Shown here piece after piece: positions 1 through 8,440 of a stretch of 64,000 nucleotides of DNA (its first letter is position 1; every line of letters begins with the position of its first letter). The notes below the pieces were generated by a model. It saw nothing but the letters and a program-made list of their open reading frames with translations, was not told the DNA's origin and did not search any database. A program made the translations under genes and the position numbers. The DNA comes from Orenia marismortui DSM 5156 (lineage in GTDB: Bacteria > Bacillota > Halanaerobiia > Halobacteroidales > Halobacteroidaceae). The stretch covers positions 247,327-311,326 of the forward strand of contig NZ_KB900623.1 in the NCBI RefSeq assembly GCF_000379025.1, given 5' to 3'.

Positions 1-759
1 GATGAAGTCTTAGGAGTCTATGGTGAGCAGAGTCAATATTTGCATAGTAATCACCTAGGTTCAATCACAGGTATTACTGGAATAGATGGAAGTGTGTTGG
101 GTACACAGAGCTATACACCATATGGTATGGTGAGGAATACTACAGGTAACTTCCATACTAGACTAGGCTTTATAGGTCGTGAGCATGATACTACAGGACT
201 GACTTACATAAGAGCTAGATACTATGATGCTAGTGTCGGTAGGTTTACGAGAGTGGATCCGGTGAGAGATGGATTGAATTGGTATGGGTATGCTGGTGGG
301 AATCCAGTTAATTATTATGATCCTTATGGATTATTTTCTATGTCATGTCCAATCGTACAAAGTGCTCTAGAGCGACTGGCAATGACATGGGGGACAGCTT
401 TTGCCGAACCAACTCCTATAGGAGAAGTTATAGCCATAGGTGTATCCGGTGGAATTATAGTTAAGGGTGCATGGGATATATATACTTATAATAAGGATAA
501 AAGTGGTGAGGGTGAGGATAAGAATAAAGGTTATGACCCTGATAAAGGTGCATTAGACCAACTAGGAAAAGAATTAGAACATGATTATAAAAAGAAAGGA
601 AAAGTAATTAGTAAAGAAGAGGCTGATATAATAGATGATTGGTGTGAAGAATATGATGTACCACAGCATCATGATTCTAATTATCCAAATAGTGGTGATC
701 ATTGGAAAGAAGGAAAAGATCATACTCATATAAGAAGGAGACATATTCCCTATGAATAA
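1..759 (+). CDS. Rhs/YD-repeat protein, C-terminal end with toxin tip (cut by window start)
   Basis: The frame is open from base 1, so this is the 3' end of a larger rhs gene and the ttg at 40 is not its true start. The first ~100 residues are the Rhs-associated core: RARYYDASVGRFTRVDP, then NWYGYAGGNPVNYYDPYGL. Everything after DPYGL is the variable tip, about 140 residues, expected to be the toxin released from the Rhs cage. The tip has a short hydrophobic stretch, a Lys/Glu/Asp-rich middle and a His-rich end (PQHHDS, HTHIRRRHIPYE) that could hold catalytic histidines as in predicted RNase/nuclease tips. I cannot name the toxin family with certainty. The stop overlaps the next gene by 8 bases, the usual toxin-immunity arrangement. 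Confidence 0.85.
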   Translation, partial: DEVLGVYGEQSQYLHSNHLGSITGITGIDGSVLGTQSYTPYGMVRNTTGNFHTRLGFIGREHDTTGLTYIRARYYDASVGRFTRVDPVRDGLNWYGYAGGNPVNYYDPYGLFSMSCPIVQSALERLAMTWGTAFAEPTPIGEVIAIGVSGGIIVKGAWDIYTYNKDKSGEGEDKNKGYDPDKGALDQLGKELEHDYKKKGKVISKEEADIIDDWCEEYDVPQHHDSNYPNSGDHWKEGKDHTHIRRRHIPYE

Positions 760-1375
760 AAAATTAAAATTTTATAAAAATGGCTTTATAGTTAAAAGAG
801 TAGATGGAAGTTATGGTAGAAAATTCGGTAATTATTTAGGGATAGAAGGTGATGTATGGCCATTATATAAAGATATTCAATTAATTGAACAAAGCAAATT
901 AAAATATTTATGTGATTTTATTGATGAAAATGTTTTAAAATCCTATTTTGATAATAGTAGGGTAGATGTATGTTCCAATATTCAATTTTTAAATGAATAT
1001 GTTTCTACATGTAATAAATTAGATTTTAATATAGAAATTTTATTATGTGAAACTTTAAGAAAAAAACCATATATTAATATTGAGGAGTACGTGATTGATA
1101 ATCAGTTTGAATTTTTAGGTTATGATTATGGTTATCCGGGAGATAATTATTATTCGTGTGTTTATAATGACATAGGAAGAGTGTCAGAAATGGATAATAT
1201 TAAACTAAATAAATATGGTTTATTTAATTCTGAGGAACAAGTTGTTAATTTTTATACATTAAGAGAAAGGTTAAAACAAAAAAATCCCCAAAATTTTGAA
1301 TTGGGGGAACATGATACCGATTATATTGTATATAAAATTTCTAGATATGTAGGTGATTTGCCTATTCTATTGTAA
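752..1375 (+). CDS. Probable immunity protein for the Rhs toxin tip
   Basis: This 207-residue protein was not matched to a named family. It starts with ATG inside the last codons of the toxin gene, with an AAGGAGA ribosome site about 9 bases upstream, so the two are translationally coupled. It has no signal peptide or membrane segment and is rich in Tyr, Asn and Asp, as many cytosolic immunity proteins are. A small single-domain gene directly after a variable Rhs tip is the standard place for the cognate immunity gene. The role rests on that position and size, not on a recognised fold. A long perfect hairpin follows at 1450. Confidence 0.7.
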   Translation: MNKKLKFYKNGFIVKRVDGSYGRKFGNYLGIEGDVWPLYKDIQLIEQSKLKYLCDFIDENVLKSYFDNSRVDVCSNIQFLNEYVSTCNKLDFNIEILLCETLRKKPYINIEEYVIDNQFEFLGYDYGYPGDNYYSCVYNDIGRVSEMDNIKLNKYGLFNSEEQVVNFYTLRERLKQKNPQNFELGEHDTDYIVYKISRYVGDLPILL

Positions 1376-1449
1376 AATCTAGTCAATCATTCTTTGTGTC
1401 AAATTAAAAATATAGATAATAAGGAACTAACTAAGTGAAAAAATAAAAC

Positions 1450-1497
1450 TTAAAATATAGAATCCTACTCTAATTAGAGTAGGATTCTATATTTTAA
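1450..1497. terminator. 48-base perfect palindrome, likely terminator
   Basis: Two 22-base arms (1450-1471 and 1476-1497) pair perfectly around AATT. It follows the immunity gene by 74 bases and lies 20 bases before the displaced Rhs tip resumes. There is no clean U-run after it, but the stem is very stable in this AT-rich setting. Confidence 0.65.
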
Positions 1498-1555
1498 ATC
1501 GTCTAACAGGAGTTAGTATCCAGATGGAGAAAATATATCCTATAGTTATGATGCC

Positions 1556-2716
1556 ATGGGTAATCGTACTAGAATGACTGACAGTTTAGGTACAACCAGC
1601 TATAATTATAATAAGCTAAATCAGTTAGTCTCGGCTGGTAGTATAAATTATAAATATGATGCTGAAGGAAAACTGATTCAGAAGACAGATGGAAGTGAAA
1701 CTTTTGACTATCAGTATAATGCTTATGATAGACTAGCTCAAGTAACTAAGAATAACACAGAGATTGCTAGTTATGCTTATGATCCACTGGGAAGAAGAGC
1801 AAGTGTAACAGAGAATGGTCAGGCGACAAATTATCTCTGGGATGGAGATAGCTTACTTGCTACTTATGTGAGTGGTTCAATGGATAATCTATATGCTGTA
1901 GGAAGTGGAATAGATGAAGTCTTAGGAGTCTATGGTGAGCAGAGTCAATATTTGCATAGTAATCACCTAGGTTCTATCACAGGAATAACAGGAACAGATG
2001 GAAGTGTGCTGGGTATGAGAAGTTACACTCCTTATGGAATGATGAGAAATACTACAGGAACTTTTAATACTAACTTAGGATTCATAGGAAGAAGTCAAAG
2101 TAGCACAACAGGACTTACTTACATCAGAGCTAGATACTATGATGCTAGTGTGGGTAGATTTACGCGAGTTGACCCGATTAAGGATGGATTGAATTGGTAT
2201 GGGTATAGTTATTCTAATCCTGTTATGTATGTTGATCCTTATGGATTGTGGAGTATTACAATAGAACTTTATGTTATTGTAGGAGGTGGAATAACAATTG
2301 CTCATGATGAAAATGGTAGTTATTTTGGAGGTAAGTTAGGACTAGGTTTAGGGGGAAAAGCAGGGAGTATTGATAATGAAACTCCAAGAGTGCCTGAACC
2401 GACTCCTTTAATTCAGTTAGATCCTACTAAAAGAAAAGATGCAAATGGAGACACTTTGAGCGAAATTTTTCCAGACACTTATGGAGATGATTCAGAATGT
2501 AGTTCTAAACAAGAATCTAATCTGCCAGACTTTAAATTAGGATATAGTTGGAATACAAATGGAGCATTTGGAATTGGAGGAGATTATGGAGTAGCTGGAG
2601 GGGTCTCTAATAATGGAACACAATTAGGGTTTTATACTAATAAAGGAGGGAATTTGTTTGTTGGAACTCCTGGAATTGGAGTAAATGGGTCATTTGAATT
2701 TGGATTTCAATTTTAA
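1556..2716 (+). CDS. Displaced (orphan) Rhs C-terminal cassette
   Basis: Rhs-like coding sequence resumes at 1517 (YPDGENISYSYDAMGNRT) directly after an in-frame stop, so this copy lacks the N-terminal body of an Rhs protein. The first usable ATG is at 1556 and no good ribosome site precedes it. YD-repeat motifs run to about residue 225, including RARYYDASVGRFTRVDP and YVDPYGL. Bases 1913-1972 are essentially identical to 1-60 of the window. The tip after DPYGL is different: about 155 residues, Gly-rich, with alternating hydrophobic residues like beta-hairpins, ending FEFGFQF. It is not a toxin family I recognise. The arrangement fits a silent cassette that could replace the tip of the upstream gene by recombination through the shared core. 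Confidence 0.75.
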   Translation: MGNRTRMTDSLGTTSYNYNKLNQLVSAGSINYKYDAEGKLIQKTDGSETFDYQYNAYDRLAQVTKNNTEIASYAYDPLGRRASVTENGQATNYLWDGDSLLATYVSGSMDNLYAVGSGIDEVLGVYGEQSQYLHSNHLGSITGITGTDGSVLGMRSYTPYGMMRNTTGTFNTNLGFIGRSQSSTTGLTYIRARYYDASVGRFTRVDPIKDGLNWYGYSYSNPVMYVDPYGLWSITIELYVIVGGGITIAHDENGSYFGGKLGLGLGGKAGSIDNETPRVPEPTPLIQLDPTKRKDANGDTLSEIFPDTYGDDSECSSKQESNLPDFKLGYSWNTNGAFGIGGDYGVAGGVSNNGTQLGFYTNKGGNLFVGTPGIGVNGSFEFGFQF

Positions 2717-2888
2717 ATTTCAATGCCTAGATTATTCATAAATTTAAAGGTACTAAGTTATTTTTATGGAATTAGAACAGGTTAAAAATTAAGATATAAA
2801 CTAGGTTTTAGTTCTTATAAGTAAGTTGGTAATATAATTTTTTTGAATAATCTAGGATTAGTATTAAATTTTGAAATATGGGGGGGGG

Positions 2889-3845
2889 ATGATTTTGATT
2901 TGTGATAATAAATTTAAGAGTAATTTAATTGTTCCTTTTTCAAATAGAATTATTGCTACATTAATTGATATTATTATTATTGTTGTTATTAGTTATTTCA
3001 TCCAAATAATATTTTGGGATTTGTTAATTCATTTGGGAAGTTTGAAAAAATTAGTTGGAATAGGGGTGTTTTGCAGTTATTTTGGCATTATGGATAGTTA
3101 TTTATGTAAAGGTCAAACAGTAGGGAAAATGCTTTTAAAAATAGAATTGATGGGAAAAAAAGGTGAATATATTTCTTTGAAAAAGTCTTTTTTTAGGAAT
3201 ATTATTTTTTTGTCTAATTTTATTATTTTTTTTGATATTTCTTATATTAGTTTTATAATTAATATTTTGTTCGAAAGTAGTATGATATCATTTTATTTTT
3301 TTAATAAAAGAAATAAACAATTATTACACGATTTTATTTGTCAGACGTATATAGTTTACATGTCTTCTAAAAAAGTAAAGTTAAATAATTTTAAAACTTC
3401 TAAAAACTTATTAGTGTATTCTTTAATAATTTTTATATTTATATTTGGTTTTTTAAATTTTTTACAGTTGGATGATTTCTTTTTTATTGTAAATAAAGTA
3501 AATGAATTAGATAAGATAACAGTTATTAGTAAAAAATGGAGTATAGGAAAAGGAACTAGAAATTCTGATGAATATACAGATGTTTACTTATGGGTGAATT
3601 GTATCATGGATATAGAAAGTAAAAACCAATTAGAAAAATTACAAAATGATATAGCCAAAAAAATTATTGATAGTTATTATTTAAAGAATAAAATAAATAA
3701 AGGTTATTTAGGGTTTGTTCTGTATGAAAAAGCTTGTGATTTAGGAACATCTTTTATATGGGAAAAAAAACATTTTATTAGCTTACCAATTTCAAAGTGG
3801 CAACAAAGATTGAATGGGAGTGGTAAAATTGAATCAAAAAAGTAG
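2889..3845 (+). CDS. RDD-family membrane protein
   Basis: The N-terminal half looks like an RDD domain: a first membrane helix opening SNRIIATLIDIIIIV with the Arg and Asp of the family, then GQTVGKMLLKI before further hydrophobic segments. The C-terminal ~130 residues follow another membrane helix and look extracytoplasmic or soluble. The start is uncertain: a run of G bases sits directly before ATG 2889, and TTG 2871 or TTG 2895 are alternatives. The gene lies between two Rhs tip copies and the next gene overlaps or abuts it. It may be the immunity gene of the orphan tip, but RDD proteins also have other roles, so that is only inference. Confidence 0.7.
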   Translation: MILICDNKFKSNLIVPFSNRIIATLIDIIIIVVISYFIQIIFWDLLIHLGSLKKLVGIGVFCSYFGIMDSYLCKGQTVGKMLLKIELMGKKGEYISLKKSFFRNIIFLSNFIIFFDISYISFIINILFESSMISFYFFNKRNKQLLHDFICQTYIVYMSSKKVKLNNFKTSKNLLVYSLIIFIFIFGFLNFLQLDDFFFIVNKVNELDKITVISKKWSIGKGTRNSDEYTDVYLWVNCIMDIESKNQLEKLQNDIAKKIIDSYYLKNKINKGYLGFVLYEKACDLGTSFIWEKKHFISLPISKWQQRLNGSGKIESKK

Positions 3846-4866
3846 TAATTTATGGTTTGGAATAAAAAGAATTTGGTTGATAGTTTTAATTGTTAGTTTT
3901 CTATTCCATTTTATTTTCTTTGGTAAATATGGGATATATGGATTTATTGATAGTGTGGTAGTAGGATGTATATTTAGTTTGATTTTAGTTTTGATAATTA
4001 ATTATTTTAATTGGTTTTATTTAGATGATGAAAATCAAAAAATAGTTTTTCCTTTTAACACAATAGCTTATGAAGATGTGCAGGAATTTAGAGAAGTTAA
4101 ATTTTTAAATTATTTTGCTATTCAAGTAGTTAAGAAAAATAAATTCAATCTAACAGTTCCATTTTTATTTAAATTCAATCTAGTTAGTGGGTTAAAAAAC
4201 GAAGATAAGAAAAAAATTATATCTGAACTTAGAAAAAGATTTTTTGATAAACAAATAAAGCAGAAGAGAAATAAGAAATTAATTTTAGGGGTATTATTAT
4301 TTTTTTCATTTCCTGTATTATTATATGGATATTATTTTTTTAATGCTTCTAATCTTGAAATGAAAAAGTATAGTGTTCATAAAGAGGAAGTTTTAGGAGA
4401 GGAGTATAAAACAGATAAATTTAAAATAATTATCCCTAAAGCATATAAACTAAAGAAAAAAGAAGAAGAGACTTATTATTTTCAAGGAGAAGGAGAGACA
4501 AAGTTAGTGTTAAACTCTAAAACTCAAATTTCTAATAATATATTCTATAAATTAAGGCATCCATTTAAAGTATTAATAGAAGAAATGACATTTCCTGAAA
4601 GCGAATTATATTTTGAGCCTCAATTTGGTCTTTTTCCTACAATATTAAAATCCTATTTAAATAAAGACGATATTGTTTATGAAGTAAAAAAATTATCATT
4701 TAAAACTTATATTATAAAAAGGAAAGGAAAAGAAAAAGTTTTCTTACATTTTTACTTAGTAGCACCATCCAGAACAGAAGAAGTATATATTGATATTAAA
4801 ACTGAAGTAGGGAATGAGGAAAGAGTAATTAATAAATTACTGGCTAATATAGAATTGATTGAGTAA
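3829..4866 (+). CDS. Unknown membrane protein
   Basis: No family was recognised. The TTG at 3829 is chosen because GGGAGTGG lies 5-12 bases upstream; the in-frame ATG at 3814 has no ribosome site. The protein has two membrane helices near the N-terminus, a middle basic stretch (KQIKQKRNKK), a third helix near residue 155, then about 185 residues that look extracytoplasmic. It overlaps the end of the RDD gene and is probably co-transcribed with it. Both genes are very AT-rich compared with the Rhs parts around them, which fits accessory DNA carried with a toxin tip. Confidence 0.6.
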   Translation: MNQKSSNLWFGIKRIWLIVLIVSFLFHFIFFGKYGIYGFIDSVVVGCIFSLILVLIINYFNWFYLDDENQKIVFPFNTIAYEDVQEFREVKFLNYFAIQVVKKNKFNLTVPFLFKFNLVSGLKNEDKKKIISELRKRFFDKQIKQKRNKKLILGVLLFFSFPVLLYGYYFFNASNLEMKKYSVHKEEVLGEEYKTDKFKIIIPKAYKLKKKEEETYYFQGEGETKLVLNSKTQISNNIFYKLRHPFKVLIEEMTFPESELYFEPQFGLFPTILKSYLNKDDIVYEVKKLSFKTYIIKRKGKEKVFLHFYLVAPSRTEEVYIDIKTEVGNEERVINKLLANIELIE

Positions 4867-4900
4867 ATTTAGCTGATTAATGCTATTTAGATTTTATTAC

Positions 4901-5240
4901 TTGAGTGGTTCAATGGAGAGTAGGAATTGGAATCAATGAAGTCTTAGGAGTCTATGGTGAGCAGAGTCAATATTTGCATAGTAATCATCTAGGTTCAATC
5001 ACAGGAATAACAGGAACAGATGGTACAGTACTTGGAAGTCAAAGCTATACACCATTTGGTGTGGTGAGGAATACCACAGGAAGCTTCAACACTAATCTAG
5101 GCTTCATCGGTCGAGAGCATGATGCCACAGGACTGACTTATATCAGAGCTAGATATTATGATGCTAGTGTGGGGAGATTTACGAGAGTTGACCCGATTAG
5201 AGATGGATTGAATTGGTATGGGATTTTTTCTTCTATTTAA
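4901..5240 (+). pseudogene. Truncated third Rhs core fragment
   Basis: From 4901 the DNA matches the Rhs core seen at 1 and 1913, beginning with a damaged copy of the SGSMDNLYAVGSG segment in which several codons are missing. The conserved block from EVLGVYGEQSQY through RARYYDASVGRFTRVDP is intact. The match stops at DGLNWYG, after which the frame runs into unrelated sequence and a stop. There is no DPYGL end and no tip. This is a broken cassette left by recombination and is unlikely to make a working protein. Confidence 0.8.
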
Positions 5241-5379
5241 AGCTAGTGTTTGTTATTAAATGAGTTCACTTAAATAATAAAGATATGAGTGATTTATAGA
5301 AAGTATAGATATTTAAAAAGCTATATTTAGAAAGTCTTCTACATCTTATATAAGAGAATAAATAGTCAGAGGTGGTAAG

Positions 5380-5952
5380 ATGATCTTATTTAGAAAAGAA
5401 TTAATGATTTCTCTTTTATTAATTTGTTTAGTTTTTGTTCTATTAGGTTGTACAACTATAGAAGAAGAGCTAATTACAGCGGCAAAAATTGGTGATAAAT
5501 CAAAAGTAAAACAAATGATAGAAAGAGGAGTTGATCCTAATGTTAGCAATAATGGTGGTTGGACTCCTTTAATTATGGCAGTTCAAAGAGGATATTATGA
5601 AATAGCAAGAATGTTAATAAATCATGGAGCAGATATTAATGCTATAGATAAATCTGGAAGAAGTGTTTTATTAGTAACTCAAGGTATGTATTTAGAAGTA
5701 ATAAAGTTGTTATTAAAAGCAGGAGCAGATGTTAATTCTGTAGATGAAAATGGTGTTACTATTTTAATGCATGCATCAGCAGTAGGAAATTTAGAAGTAG
5801 TAAAGATGTTAATAAAGAATGGTGCTGATGTTAATACTAGAGCAAAGAATGGATTGACTGCTTTAGAAGGTGCTCAAAAGATGTTAGAGGGAGTTAGAGA
5901 TAGGAGAATATCAAAGTGTATTGAATTATTGAAAAAGGCAGGGGCTAAGTAA
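5380..5952 (+). CDS. Ankyrin-repeat lipoprotein
   Basis: The N-terminus is a lipoprotein signal: a basic/hydrophobic stretch and the lipobox LLGC with Cys24 as the lipidated residue. Four ankyrin repeats follow, each with the TPL/A..G..E..K.LI..GAD.N pattern (GADINAIDKSG, GADVNSVDENG, GADVNTRAKNG). A GAGGTGG ribosome site precedes ATG 5380. Ankyrin proteins are known as immunity partners in bacterial polymorphic-toxin loci, and this one directly follows the broken Rhs tip. A lipidated form would protect from the extracytoplasmic side of a membrane. The immunity role is inference; the fold and lipobox are clear. Confidence 0.85.
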   Translation: MILFRKELMISLLLICLVFVLLGCTTIEEELITAAKIGDKSKVKQMIERGVDPNVSNNGGWTPLIMAVQRGYYEIARMLINHGADINAIDKSGRSVLLVTQGMYLEVIKLLLKAGADVNSVDENGVTILMHASAVGNLEVVKMLIKNGADVNTRAKNGLTALEGAQKMLEGVRDRRISKCIELLKKAGAK

Positions 5953-6042
5953 TAGTTATTGGGTGTAATCTCTTTCTAATTATTCTTTTATAGTTATATT
6001 AGGTGCCGATATTAAAGATTGTTCATCACCTATCCTAAAGAA

Positions 6043-6165
6043 GAACCATAGAAACTCAAATTTCGCGAAGGGTTATTTCTTCAAACCCGAAGAGAACCAT
6101 AGAAATTCAAATTTCGCGAAGGGTTATTTCTTCAAACCCGAAGAGAACCATAAAAATTTAAATTG
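6043..6165. repeat. 51-base tandem repeat, 2.4 copies
   Basis: Units begin at 6043, 6094 and 6145 with GAACCATA. The first two are nearly identical and the third fades after about 20 bases. Each full unit contains the palindrome TTCGCGAA and a GGGTT...AACCC hairpin. No open frame runs through it. Confidence 0.8.
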
Positions 6166-6448
6166 CAGTTGTGCTATTTATTTGAGTTCTGGTAGATCTT
6201 TTAGTAGAAGTAATCTTAAGGTGAAATATAGAAATAAAAAAATTGAAAAGTAAAATATCAGAAATAGATTAAAATAAAAAAGTTAAATTCTTATAGTTTA
6301 GAAATATAAAGCCTTTTAAGTTGAATCATAGTCTATTATGGTTATTGTTTGAATAGTTTTTAGTTTTAATTTGTTTATATTCGTTGTAAACAAGTTATTA
6401 TTTATATCTTTTTATGAAATTAGTTAGTTCAATCTATATAATTAATGC

Positions 6449-6473
6449 CAACCTGAAAGGGTTGTTTTTTTTG
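6449..6473 (+). terminator. Short hairpin with T-run
   Basis: CCAACC pairs with GGTTG across a small loop and is followed by eight T residues, the form of a factor-independent terminator reading rightward. It lies about 500 bases after the ankyrin gene and 240 before pilB, so it ends either a long 3' region or an unrecognised short RNA. Confidence 0.5.
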
Positions 6474-6714
6474 GACTAAAACTAAATTTAATAATTTATT
6501 AATTTACATGCAGGTTATTGTATCAATTTGTCGAATATAAATACTAATAATAACTAAAATTCATTAAGTTGTATCAATAACTTTAAATAATGAAAAAACA
6601 GGATTAAAAAACAATATTATTACATATTATTACATATTGTGTAATTTCATATGGTGATTTTTTATAAATAAATTGTGAAAATTTTATACTCCTAAGTTGA
6701 AGAGGAGGAGAATT

Positions 6715-8406
6715 ATGGGGTTAAAGAAGAAACGCTTAGGTGATATTTTATTAGATGAAAAGCTAATTACTGAAGAGGATTTACAGGAAGCTTTAATCGA
6801 ACAACAAAATTCTAATAAGAGGTTAGGTCAAGTATTAAAAGAACTAGGTCTAACTACAGAAGATGAAATTGCAGTAGCACTTCATCATCAATTAGGTGTT
6901 TTATTATTAGCTGAAAATGATAAGCAGAATATTAAAGAAGAGATGTTTGAATTATTAGATGAAGAAGATATTAGAGAGAAGCGGGTCTTTCCTATCAGAA
7001 AAGAGGGTAGAATTTTAATTCTGGCCATGGAGAATCCCCAGAATATTGTAGTAATAGATGAGATTGAAGATCAAACCTCTTTAGAAGTAATTCCTAGAAT
7101 TGCTACCCCTACTGAAATTGATAATTTGATTGAGACCTATTTGGGAGAACGGGGTATAGAAGAATTTATAGAAAATATTGAACAGATGGAATTTGAACAG
7201 GTTGCTGAAGAAGATGATGACTTTGATCAACAACAATTAGAAGAACAACTAGAAGATACCCCAATTATAAAGACTGTTAATAAAATAATTGCTACAGGTA
7301 TTCAATATAAGGCTAGTGATATTCATATTGAACCCTTAGATAAGGGAACCCAGGTTAGATATAGAATTGATGGGGTTTTACATAGAGAAATGACCTTTTC
7401 TCAGAATATCCATATGGCATTAGTATCTAGGATCAAAGTAATGAGTGGTTTAGATATAGCAGAAAGAAGAAAAGCTCAAGATGGAAGAATTAATGTGGAG
7501 TTTGCTCAAACAAAGGCCGACTTAAGAATATCTATTCTTCCAGCTTCATTAGGAGAGAAGGTTGTAATTCGTATCTTTGATAAGAGTAATTTAAGGTTAG
7601 ACTTTAATTATATTGGGTTTTCTAATGAAAACTTGAAAACATTTAAGAGGTTGATAAAAAAACCAAATGGCATGATCTTATTAACTGGACCAACAGGAAG
7701 TGGAAAGACAACTACCTTATATACAGCTTTAAATTACCTAAATGAAGAGACTAAGAATATCTTAACCATTGAAGATCCTGTTGAATACAAAATTGCAGGA
7801 ATTACTCAAACTCCAGTAAATCCTAAAAAAGAAATGACCTTTGCTAATGCATTAAGAGTATTTGTGCGACAAGACCCTGATATTATTATGGTTGGAGAGA
7901 TTAGAGATAAGGAGACTGCTGAAACTGCAATCAAGTCTGCTTTAACAGGACATCTAGTATTGAGTACTTTGCATACTAACAGTGCGGTAGGAGCAATTAG
8001 CCGCTTGATTAATATGGGAGTAGAACCATTTTTGATTGCTGACTCTGTTATTGGTGTAGTAGCACAGCGATTGCTTAGGAAGTTATGTGATGAATGTAAG
8101 GAGACTACCATAATTGATGAATATGAAACTCTTAGAGAATATTTGGATGAGGATTTCACTGCTTATCAAGCAGAAGGCTGTGAATTCTGCAAAGATATTG
8201 GTTATAAAGGTAGAACAGCAATTCATGAGATCTTAGAAGTTACTCCAAGTATTAAGGAAGCTATTGCTACTAGGAAGTCATCCTCTGAAATTACTAAATT
8301 AGCTAATGCTGAAGGAATGAATACTTTATTTAAAGACGGTTTCGAGAAAGTTAAAAATGGAGTCACTACTATTGATGAAATAATGAGAGTAGCTAACATA
8401 GAATGA
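6715..8406 (+). CDS. pilB: Type IV pilus assembly ATPase PilB
   Basis: PilB is the cytoplasmic hexameric ATPase that drives pilin polymerisation. The 563-residue product has the usual order: an N-terminal GspE-type domain (GDILLDEKLITEEDL), then the secretion-ATPase core with Walker A GPTGSGKTTT at residues 325-334, the Asp box (ILTIEDPVEY), Walker B/DPDIIMVGEIRD and the His box (TGHLVLSTLHTN). Near the end a four-cysteine zinc site is visible (CDEC and CEFC), typical of PilB rather than PilT. ATG 6715 is chosen over TTG 6697 because AGGAGGAG lies just before it. It is the first gene of an eleven-gene pilus operon. Confidence 0.97.
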   Translation: MGLKKKRLGDILLDEKLITEEDLQEALIEQQNSNKRLGQVLKELGLTTEDEIAVALHHQLGVLLLAENDKQNIKEEMFELLDEEDIREKRVFPIRKEGRILILAMENPQNIVVIDEIEDQTSLEVIPRIATPTEIDNLIETYLGERGIEEFIENIEQMEFEQVAEEDDDFDQQQLEEQLEDTPIIKTVNKIIATGIQYKASDIHIEPLDKGTQVRYRIDGVLHREMTFSQNIHMALVSRIKVMSGLDIAERRKAQDGRINVEFAQTKADLRISILPASLGEKVVIRIFDKSNLRLDFNYIGFSNENLKTFKRLIKKPNGMILLTGPTGSGKTTTLYTALNYLNEETKNILTIEDPVEYKIAGITQTPVNPKKEMTFANALRVFVRQDPDIIMVGEIRDKETAETAIKSALTGHLVLSTLHTNSAVGAISRLINMGVEPFLIADSVIGVVAQRLLRKLCDECKETTIIDEYETLREYLDEDFTAYQAEGCEFCKDIGYKGRTAIHEILEVTPSIKEAIATRKSSSEITKLANAEGMNTLFKDGFEKVKNGVTTIDEIMRVANIE

Positions 8407-8440
8407 TTGACTTCTTAGCTTAAGTGAAAGGAGGCGTATT

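Larger units (their letters stand above)
5953..6714. other. 762-base intergenic region before the pilus operon
   Basis: No gene was found. It holds a 51-base tandem repeat (6043-6165), a short hairpin with a T-run near 6449, direct ATTATTACAT repeats near 6620, and very AT-rich DNA leading to the pilB ribosome site. I looked for a c-di-GMP riboswitch, which often precedes pilus genes in clostridia, and saw no convincing one. Confidence 0.6.

Noticed and set aside
6043-6165. CRISPR array
   Set aside because: The repeats are head-to-tail with no unique spacers, so they are a tandem repeat.
6420-6714. Possible c-di-GMP riboswitch before pilB
   Set aside because: Such switches often precede pilus genes in clostridia, but the conserved paired segments were not seen; only a short hairpin with a T-run and AT-rich DNA are present.
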